Source: Bacillota bacterium (GTDB lineage: Bacteria; Bacillota; Sulfobacillia; Sulfobacillales; Sulfobacillaceae). Taken from it: a stretch of DNA of 21,014 bases. Shown in pieces: positions 15,198 to 21,014 of the stretch. The position numbers and the translations under genes are program-made. Under the pieces are notes generated by a model. The model did no database searches, had not been told where the DNA came from, and worked only from the letters and a program-made list of their open reading frames with translations. The stretch covers positions 1-21,014 of the forward strand of contig JAMDDZ010000071.1 of assembly GCA_023488565.1 (NCBI GenBank). The letters run 5' to 3'. Numbering within the stretch: position 1 is the stretch's first letter; the number at the start of each line of letters is the position of its first letter.

Positions 15198-15487
15198 TCA
15201 TTGGCGTCTTAACCAGTAGAGTGGTCGCCACTTTTGATTGACGATGGCGAGAATTCGAAGATCGCCATCCTCAGCGGAGTACATGAATGAATAGGGGAAC
15301 CGCTGCACCCGTTTGCTTCGCATGACACCCTGGACTCGCGGACTCGTCATCGGGTTTTCGTGAATTTCATCCGTCGTCGTCTCGATGGCTTGCAGGATCG
15401 TGCTGCCCAGCCCGCGTCGTTGGCTTTCCTAATACAACGCCGCATCATACAGTTCAATCTCCGCGCCGGATGAAACGTCACGCGCAT
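15198..15487 (-). pseudogene. ParE/RelE-family toxin, inactivated
   Basis: The start MRVTFHPA (ATG 15487) and the rest of a ParE toxin lie in different frames. One base is missing near 15464 (GCGCGGAG where GCGGCGGAG is expected). After the shift the protein reads IELYDAALY, then a TAG stop at 15431-15429 where a Tyr is usual, then ESQRRGLGSTILQAIE, RVQRFPYSFMYS and ILAIVNQKWRPLYW. These match ParE motifs, including the RRFPY-like and R-x-x-x-YW ends. So there are two independent lesions. The start lies one base after the antitoxin stop, the usual antitoxin-toxin arrangement. Active ParE toxins poison DNA gyrase; this copy cannot be made whole. Confidence 0.85.
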
Positions 15488-15488
15488 C

Positions 15489-15716
15489 TTATCCCCCGAG
15501 GCGTTCTCGGATCTCCCGGAAGACGTCCGTGGCGGCTCGGCCTAAGGTCTTATTGGCCAGTAGATCGTCGTGCCGTCGTTCCGCCTCCTCCGCCCAAAGA
15601 CGCGCATTCTCCTCGTCCGACAGTTCTTCTAGGCTGCTGAGCAGCGCGGTCGCCAATCGCGCTCGCTCTCGGGGACCAAACTTCCGTAGTTCGACCTCTA
15701 GTTCCTCGTAGGCCAC
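15489..15716 (-). CDS. Antitoxin of a ParE-type addiction module
   Basis: A 75-aa helical protein like the 'putative addiction module component' antitoxins that pair with ParE toxins. It contains RERARLATALLSSLEE, LSDEENARLWAEEAERRHDDL and a C-terminal RAATDVFREIRERLGG. The first half usually dimerises or binds DNA and the C-terminal helices wrap the toxin. GTG 15716 has AGGAGG eight bases upstream; the frame is open to 15824, but the preceding residues do not fit the family. The gene is intact while its toxin partner immediately downstream is broken, so it is now an orphan that could still neutralise related toxins or regulate its own promoter. Confidence 0.85.
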   Translation of the reverse strand: MAYEELEVELRKFGPRERARLATALLSSLEELSDEENARLWAEEAERRHDDLLANKTLGRAATDVFREIRERLGG

Positions 15717-15829
15717 CGAATTCCCCTCCTGCCTTTCTGCGTTCCTGTCCATCCCGACATTCCTACCCAACAAATTTCGCTCATCCACGGCTGGTCCGGC
15801 AGTGGGCAACGTCGACCCTAACAATTCTC

Positions 15830-15835
15830 ATTATA
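15830..15835 (-). promoter_or_regulatory. Possible -10 box of the toxin-antitoxin operon
   Basis: TATAAT reads on the minus strand at 15835-15830, about 115 bases before the antitoxin GTG. No good -35 hexamer is present at the normal spacing, so support is limited. Confidence 0.3.
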
Positions 15836-15916
15836 TCTCTCGTCCCGTCGTTCCCACGCTCACCGCGCCGATTTGACCGAATACTGTGCTAGATCATTAA
15901 CCGGCCCGAATGTGCA

Positions 15917-16444
15917 TTAAGGACCCTCAAACCAAGGCGGTAGTCCAACCGTATTTTGCACAATACAGAGGATTATTCCGAAGGCCCAATCCGTCGTGAT
16001 GAAGCAGAAGACCATCCAACCGTAGATTGCAAATAGCCAAAAATCTTTCACTAAATCCCCGAGAACGGTCCGTTGAGTGGACGCAAGGCGAGGCCACGAC
16101 TGTGACAAAAAACTCCACTTTGGATCATCGTGTTGTGACGCGGTGGTGGCAGACAACGCTTGCATCGCTTGGGAAGAAACTGCTCGTGTGCCGATTTTAG
16201 CCAATAGGCCCATCCATCGTGCCGCTACGGTTTCTCCAGAAAGTGCTTCGTTTTCCAGCAGATCGGAGGGTACAAGGTCTGGCGCCCTGTGAAAAACGAA
16301 CCAAACAAGGCCGGGTTGAGCCCTGATGGGAAGAACATTCAAGGATATTTTCTTGTGAGTCTTGCCCCAAGATTCCCCACTGGATATCACATGATACCCG
16401 GCACCCACGGCATGGGCGTATGACGAGAAGATGACTATTTTCAT
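15917..16444 (-). CDS. Hypothetical protein with C-terminal membrane segment
   Basis: An open frame of 175 codons. The N-terminal 120 residues are mixed, without a signal peptide or known motif. A hydrophobic, aromatic-rich segment at about residues 130-168 (containing FWLFAIYGWMVFCFITT and GIILCIVQNTV) would form one or two membrane helices near the C-terminus, suggesting a tail-anchored or hairpin membrane protein. No Shine-Dalgarno precedes ATG 16444, and no family is recognised. Plus-strand frames over the same DNA are shorter. It lies between the antitoxin and the divergent salvage operon. It may be a real orphan gene or chance reading. Confidence 0.35.
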   Translation of the reverse strand: MKIVIFSSYAHAVGAGYHVISSGESWGKTHKKISLNVLPIRAQPGLVWFVFHRAPDLVPSDLLENEALSGETVAARWMGLLAKIGTRAVSSQAMQALSATTASQHDDPKWSFLSQSWPRLASTQRTVLGDLVKDFWLFAIYGWMVFCFITTDWAFGIILCIVQNTVGLPPWFEGP

Positions 16445-16602
16445 AGGTTCGTGGATGGATTGGCATCTAACAACAGTGTATTATGAGGGTGGCGAAACTC
16501 AAGTTTTAAGAAATGATAAGGGTGGATACGTGACGGAGGCGAGGGGCACTCGTCGCTGGGACGAATCGGCCAGGAAATTGGGAGACGGCTGGAGTCTTAC
16601 CT

Positions 16603-17894
16603 GTGACAGAGGCCGAGCGTACTATGACGTCATGGCGGTTATTTATTGTGTTTGCCATGGCATCTGCCTCGGCGACGACACCCCCTGATTGGGCTTTTGT
16701 TATTTAAGATGGAATTAACCAATATGGTGATTGCCATCCTTGTAGCATTTCTGATTGGGATGATTCCGGCGGGAATTTTTAGTGAAATGGGACGAGAGCT
16801 TCCCCTTACAGCGCTTATTGTGGCTCGGCACACTTTTGGTTGGGGTGGGGCGTTTGTGTTTTCGATCTTCTTTACGTTTGTGAATGTGGGCTGGTTTGGA
16901 TTAAATACCGAAGTAGGTGGACAGATTCTATCGGCGATTTTTCATTTGCATGGCGAATTCTGGTTTTGGGCGGTTGGTGTGATTCAAGTTGTCCTGGTGC
17001 TATTTGGCATGAAGTGGTTGGAATACTTCTATCGTTATACATCGGCTATCTTGGTGGTCTGTTACGGCACGTTATCCGTGTACTTATTTACCCATTTCCA
17101 CGTGCGTGTTCCTCAGTCAATCGGCAAAACGCCTTGGGGAGGAGCGCTCACAACTATTCTCATCTTTTCCATCCTCTCGTGGACCTATAAAATTTCTACT
17201 GTTTTTCGCTTCGCTGTATCGGTTCAAAAGATCTCTCACCGTACTCGATATTTTCTGGCGCCATCGATTGGGATCGTGCTGGCCGTGTTGTTGATGGGCG
17301 TGGTCGGTATCTTTAGCCAAGAGGCCACGGGGAATTGGAATGTGGCGTTGTTTGGTTCCAGCATTCCCGTCTGGGGGGTTGTCGCGGCGGTCGGGGTGGC
17401 TTTGGCTGTGGTTCATACCAACGCTCTGAACCTCTATCCGTCCACGGTCGACTTGCTGGCGGCCCTAAACACAATTAAGACGGCATCTCAATGGGAGCAA
17501 CCCGTGGCCACGGTCGCATTAGGCGTACTCTCGACTTTATTAGCGATTTACGGAATTATTGACCATGTTACGGGGTTTCTTAATATTCTCGGCGACTTCT
17601 TGTTGCCTTTTACCTTTATCATGATTGCGGATTGGCTTTGGGTTCAACGAAAGCGAGCCGAGGTCAAGGCGTTCTTTACGCCACCGAAGACTTGGGCCGA
17701 ATGGGTGTCGATTCCAGCGTTTGTCGGAGGGATTGTCGGTTTTGTGTTGTGTTTTTGGCCCGAACTTCCTTCCGGGATTCTTTTATAATGTCTTACCGCT
17801 GCCGGTGGTAGGCTCAATCGTGGCGGCCGCGGTCTATTTCGGTTGGGCTCCCAAGTCGAGCGGAGACCTTGCCGTGGCGAACCGTATAGGATAA
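16603..17894 (+). pseudogene. NCS1/CodB-type nucleobase or nucleoside permease, two frameshifts
   Basis: A multi-helix permease of the cytosine/purine (NCS1) group spread over three frames. It likely starts at GTG 16603 (GGAG eight bases upstream), reading VTEAERTMTSWRLFIVFAMA and then SASATTP. The C5 run at 16681-16685 adds one base; with four Cs the protein continues PLIGLLLFKMELTNMV. The main frame holds IPAGIFSEMGRELPLTALIVARHTFG and VNVGWFGLN, typical of NCS1 transporters. A second extra C in CCC at 17759-17761 shifts the frame; corrected, it reads FWPNFLPGFFYNVLPLPVVG and ends at 17894. The repaired protein would be about 430 aa, the family length. The central frame alone (to 17788) lacks both ends. 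It heads the nucleoside/pseudouridine operon, so it probably imported these substrates. Confidence 0.8.
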
Positions 17895-17909
17895 GAGGGG
17901 GGACGAGGG

Positions 17910-18818
17910 ATGGACACGGTGCTCTTGGACATGGATCCGGGGCACGACGATGCGCTGGCCTTGCTGGTGGCTTTGTCGTGTTTGCCTGTGCGTGGCGTGA
18001 CCACCGTCGCCGGCAACCAAATTGTTGAAAAAACCTATTTAAACACACGGCGTATTCTGGATGTCGCGGGGATTCACTGTGAGGTAGTTCGTGGCGCGAG
18101 TAAGCCGTTATTTCGTCCGTTGGTGGTGGCTGATCGGGTTCACGGGGATTCCGGGCTGGATGGGTATGATTTTCCGCTAATTGCCCCGGCCCGTTCGGTG
18201 GATGCGTTTTCATGGCTTAGACAGAGGATTCGTGAGGAGCCAAAAGTCCGGTGGATTGCCACTGGACCTTTGACGAATGTTGCCGTATGGCTCATGGGCC
18301 ATCCAGATCTCAGAGAAAAGATTACCGATATTACTGTGATGGGCGGCGCGTTAAGGGGCGGTAATGTGACGCGTTATGCGGAATTTAATTTCTATGTGGA
18401 TCCAGATGCGGCCCAATATGTTCTGACGTCGGGTGTTCCGGTGTCGTTAGTCGGACTCGATGTCACCCATAAGGCGCTTTTATCCTTCCATGAGTTCTAC
18501 CGGTTTAAAGAATTGAGAACACCGGTTGGGGAGATGTTCTATCAGTTATTTGCCTTCTTTAGCCAACATGAGCCCAATGCCGGACCCGAGGGAACGCCGG
18601 TCCATGATGTCTTAGCTGTGGCGGCTCTCGCCCAGCCCCACCTCTTTCAATGGACACCGATGGCGTTGCACGTGGAACGGTGTGACGATGAGCATAGGGG
18701 GAAGATGACGGTTATCCCGAGCCAAGGAGCGGTTCCCGGGGTGAACGTGGCGACCGATATTGATGTGGAGGGCTTCTTTTCATGGATGTGGCAGCAACTG
18801 GAATATTATCGCAAGTAG
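17910..18818 (+). CDS. Inosine-uridine-type nucleoside hydrolase
   Basis: A 302-aa cytoplasmic hydrolase that splits N-ribosides into base and ribose. The calcium-binding DxDPGxDD signature is DMDPGHDD at residues 7-14. Other family motifs are ATGPLTNVA, TVMGGALRGGN, EFNFYVDPDAA and the late PVHDVLAVA, which supplies the last metal-binding Asp. The length is normal. ATG 17910 follows a G-rich AGGGGGGACGAGGG stretch and starts 16 bases after the permease end. Base specificity cannot be read from sequence. C-glycosides such as pseudouridine are not normal substrates for this family, so it complements rather than duplicates PsuG. Confidence 0.93.
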   Translation: MDTVLLDMDPGHDDALALLVALSCLPVRGVTTVAGNQIVEKTYLNTRRILDVAGIHCEVVRGASKPLFRPLVVADRVHGDSGLDGYDFPLIAPARSVDAFSWLRQRIREEPKVRWIATGPLTNVAVWLMGHPDLREKITDITVMGGALRGGNVTRYAEFNFYVDPDAAQYVLTSGVPVSLVGLDVTHKALLSFHEFYRFKELRTPVGEMFYQLFAFFSQHEPNAGPEGTPVHDVLAVAALAQPHLFQWTPMALHVERCDDEHRGKMTVIPSQGAVPGVNVATDIDVEGFFSWMWQQLEYYRK

Positions 18819-18846
18819 ATGCTTCCCTAGAGGAGAGACAATCGGC

Positions 18847-19749
18847 ATGACAACAGAGGCATTTTTCATGATGAGCGAAGAAGTTGAACAGGCGGTGCAA
18901 GAGAGAAAAGGAGTCGTGGCATTAGAAACAGCGGTGTTAACCCATGGGCTGCCGTTTCCTGATAACTTGGAAACAATGGCCAAGATGGAACGTGCCGTAC
19001 GACGCCAGGGAAGCGTTCCGGCCGTCGTAGGCCTACACCAGGGACAGATCATTGTGGGGATAGAGCCTAATAATTGGGAAGCGCTCCTCAATAACCCAGA
19101 AAAGTGTTCTCTTCGCGATCTGGGCATCGCCATGGCGCGTGGCCGCAATGGGGGAACTACCGTTGCAGCTACAGCCTATTTGGCGCACCGGGCGGGAATC
19201 CGGGTGTTTGCAACAGGTGGCATCGGGGGCGTTCATCGAGGATGGACCGAGACGTTGGATGTGTCGGCCGATCTCTATGCCTTAGCGAACGTGCCAATGA
19301 TCGTGGTGTCGTCCGGCGCGAAAAGCATTTTAGATTTGCCGAAGACCATGGAGGTTTTAGAATCCCTCGGGGTGCCCGTGGTAGGGTATAGGACCGCTGT
19401 ATTGCCCGGATTTTATGTTCGCGAAACCGGACTTTCGGTATCGAGTTCGATTACCCGTCCAGGGGATATTATTGCTATAGATTGTGCCATGCGGTCTATA
19501 GGAATGCGGCAAGCGTTGTTGCTGGTGCAACCAGGGCCTTTGAGCGTGGATGAGGAGCTCGTGGAAGCACTTATCGGCGAAGCGTTGGCTGCGGCCCGCG
19601 CCCAATCTATCGTGGGCAAGCAAACCACCCCGTTTCTATTGGAGTTTTTGAACCAACACGCGGGCGATAGCTTAAAAGCGGCCAATATTGCCTTGCTTGA
19701 GAATAATGCATCATTGGCAGCACAAGTGGCGGCGGCTTTCCATGTATGA
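18847..19749 (+). CDS. psuG: Pseudouridine-5'-phosphate glycosidase
   Basis: A 300-aa enzyme that cleaves the C-C glycosidic bond of pseudouridine 5'-phosphate to uracil and ribose 5-phosphate. The E. coli enzyme uses a Lys and a Glu. Here Glu27 in VVALETAVLTHGLPFP and Lys159 in VVSSGAKSILDLPKT fit these positions, and GGTTVAATAYLAHRAGI and FATGGIGGVHRG are strongly family-specific. The length matches (E. coli about 312). ATG 18847 is preceded by GAGGAG at about 18831-18836; the open frame begins earlier at 18760, inside the hydrolase gene, without support. It lies 28 bases after the hydrolase gene and overlaps the kinase gene by eight bases. Confidence 0.95.
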   Translation: MTTEAFFMMSEEVEQAVQERKGVVALETAVLTHGLPFPDNLETMAKMERAVRRQGSVPAVVGLHQGQIIVGIEPNNWEALLNNPEKCSLRDLGIAMARGRNGGTTVAATAYLAHRAGIRVFATGGIGGVHRGWTETLDVSADLYALANVPMIVVSSGAKSILDLPKTMEVLESLGVPVVGYRTAVLPGFYVRETGLSVSSSITRPGDIIAIDCAMRSIGMRQALLLVQPGPLSVDEELVEALIGEALAAARAQSIVGKQTTPFLLEFLNQHAGDSLKAANIALLENNASLAAQVAAAFHV

Positions 19750-20557
19750 CGTAGTAGTGGTCGGTGATACCGCCTGGGATACCGTCGTTCCCCTTCATGG
19801 GGATCTAGAGTTTGATGCGGACACCAATGCCACCATCTATCAGGGAATGGGCGGGCAGGGGCTTAACATGGCGATTGCAGCGGCGGAACTAGGGAGTTCA
19901 ACCGCTTTGGTGACTCAGGTCGGGTGCGACATGCTAAGTCAGACACTGCTTGCCCACATACGTCGGGCAGGCATTCACTTAGTAAGCACCACCCAGGAAG
20001 ACCCTTTGACACGGGTTGTGGCCATTGTTCGTGAGGATGGAGAACGGGCGTTGCTAACCGATCCCGGGGTGGGTCCGTTGGCTTCGCCTGATGACAGTAT
20101 CCACGGGAAGGTCTTACTTATTTCCGGCTATTTGGTCGATCGACCAGGGGGAGTCGAAAGAATAGGTGAATGGCTGCAGTGGGCGCGCCGTCATAAGATG
20201 ACCCGTCTTTTGGATGCGGCGCATGCGCGCCTTAGCGATCGATTGACGGGGATCTTATCCCAGGTGGATTGGATCTTGGCGAATGAGCGGGAATGGCAGG
20301 CACTTGGACGTCCCGATGATATCGCTTGTTTAATAAAACGGGGTAAGGAGGGCATTCAACTGCGCAAGGGTCGGCATCTAATGGATGTCGGTATCCACGC
20401 GTCGGGGCCGGTGGTGGATACCACGGGGGCTGGTGATGCGGTGGCCGGTGGATTTGCGGCGTCGCTGGCGCAGGGGATGGGGGTCCGCAAGGCGGCTGAA
20501 ATTGCTGTTCAACGGGGATTTCAAGCGTGTCTCCATTTAGGTTCGATAAAATTTTAA
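19742..20557 (+). CDS. psuK: PfkB-family kinase, probably pseudouridine kinase
   Basis: A 271-aa ribokinase-like sugar kinase. N-terminal VVVGDTAWDTVVP and the GMGGQGLNMAIAAAELG sugar-binding signature (about 35-51) are followed by the PfkB signature 2, DTTGAGDAVAGGFAASL. The catalytic Asp in it is at about residue 232 and the anion hole is Gly-Ala-Gly. ATG 19742 overlaps the end of psuG by eight bases, so translation is coupled. The frame extends upstream to 19688 inside psuG, which is unlikely. Adjacency to psuG makes pseudouridine 5'-phosphorylation the best guess; the protein alone could also be a ribokinase or nucleoside kinase. It is slightly short for the family, but both ends look complete. 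Confidence 0.85.
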   Translation: MYDVVVVGDTAWDTVVPLHGDLEFDADTNATIYQGMGGQGLNMAIAAAELGSSTALVTQVGCDMLSQTLLAHIRRAGIHLVSTTQEDPLTRVVAIVREDGERALLTDPGVGPLASPDDSIHGKVLLISGYLVDRPGGVERIGEWLQWARRHKMTRLLDAAHARLSDRLTGILSQVDWILANEREWQALGRPDDIACLIKRGKEGIQLRKGRHLMDVGIHASGPVVDTTGAGDAVAGGFAASLAQGMGVRKAAEIAVQRGFQACLHLGSIKF

Positions 20558-21014
20558 CAGTTTGGCGCCAGAATTCTCCCGCTCCTCCGGCGGCGAGATG
20601 AATGACGGGTTTTCTTTTCAGCGCTATGCCATCAATCCGGAATCATAGCAGAAAAGGGATACTAATCCGTGGAACTTGGGAGCCATAATCATTGCGTGTT
20701 CGCGATAGTCACCACCTGATTCTCATAAGATCGGCGCCTATCTCCGGATCAACTTTTCGGGCGGATCATAGTCCTCCTTCCAGCTCCTAAACCTATTCAA
20801 CATATTGCAAAGTATCACCGCTACCACTCATCGCAAGAGGATTGAGCGCAGGCAACATCGCCCTTCGCGAGCGATCAGCAGTTGATCTCTCTTTTACCGG
20901 TCCGTCTTCAATGGCGTGTCCAACCAACGGGGAAGTGCAAACAACCCTCGTATTTGGAGAACGCCGAAGAGGGTGGCTTTGACCAACAAACGGGACATCT
21001 CAACCTAAGATTGT
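20558..21014. other. Gene-poor right end
   Basis: No supported gene. After psuK, a weak stem CCCG (20578-20581) / CGGG (20606-20609), followed by TTTTCTTTT, could end the operon. A minus-strand ORF at 20894-20998 codes 34 residues starting MSRLLVKATLFGVLQIRG, without a good ribosome site. It may be a decayed fragment of an insertion element but is not recognisable. AAGGAGG before a minus-strand ATG near 20769 leads to only six codons. Confidence 0.35.

Noticed and set aside
16431..16688. 85-codon plus-strand frame upstream of the permease
   Set aside because: It overlaps the true N-terminal permease frame, which starts at 16603 and carries the family sequence.
17644..18213. 189-codon minus-strand frame
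   Set aside because: It is a Pro/Arg-rich shadow opposite the permease end and the nucleoside hydrolase.
1..21014. CRISPR array, phage module or defence island
   Set aside because: No regularly spaced repeats, cas-like genes, phage structural genes or known defence proteins were seen.

Overview
The window looks like chromosomal DNA of a mid-GC, spore-forming Gram-positive bacterium. The sporulation sigma factor SigH next to rlmB and cysS points to Firmicutes, and the overall style fits an acidophile of the Sulfobacillus type. That last assignment is inference from gene content, not from any search.

Layout. Bases 1-118 hold the first 39 codons of an IS1634-like transposase running off the left edge, followed by a folded-looking non-coding stretch (119-487). 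A minus-strand group (488-2251) reads, in transcription order: an extended -10 promoter, a 39-codon membrane peptide, a 23-codon ORF coupled by ATGA to a predicted beta-propeller lipoprotein, and an 84-aa acidic protein. On the plus strand comes a housekeeping block: a secreted DUF1002 protein, cysS, rlmB (ATGA overlap with cysS), and sigH with its own TTGACG/TATAAT promoter and a terminator. A minus-strand GNAT acetyltransferase with an 18-bp perfect palindrome upstream separates it from a minus-strand MoxR ATPase / DUF58 / transmembrane transglutaminase operon (7153-11352). A plus-strand tRNA-Thr(UGU) with terminator lies at 11519-11632.

Downstream of the tRNA is an accessory, partly decayed region (about 11640-16600). 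It carries a VOC protein, a broken GNAT gene, a SAM methyltransferase, a second intact GNAT gene, a toxin-antitoxin pair with intact antitoxin and broken ParE toxin, and an orphan membrane-anchored ORF. Two copies of a CCCCGTTTGTACG...ATCGGGGGC element lie in it, one of them inside a 124-bp inverted-repeat unit.

The right end (16603-20557) is a nucleoside and pseudouridine salvage operon: an NCS1-type permease split by two single-C insertions, a nucleoside hydrolase, pseudouridine-5'-phosphate glycosidase (PsuG) and a PfkB kinase that is probably pseudouridine kinase (PsuK). Together they would import nucleosides, hydrolyse N-nucleosides, and convert pseudouridine to uracil plus ribose 5-phosphate. 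I found no CRISPR array, phage module or clearly new defence system. The most notable items are the small translated ORFs, the palindromic sites, the element-like repeats, and the reconstructable frameshifts.
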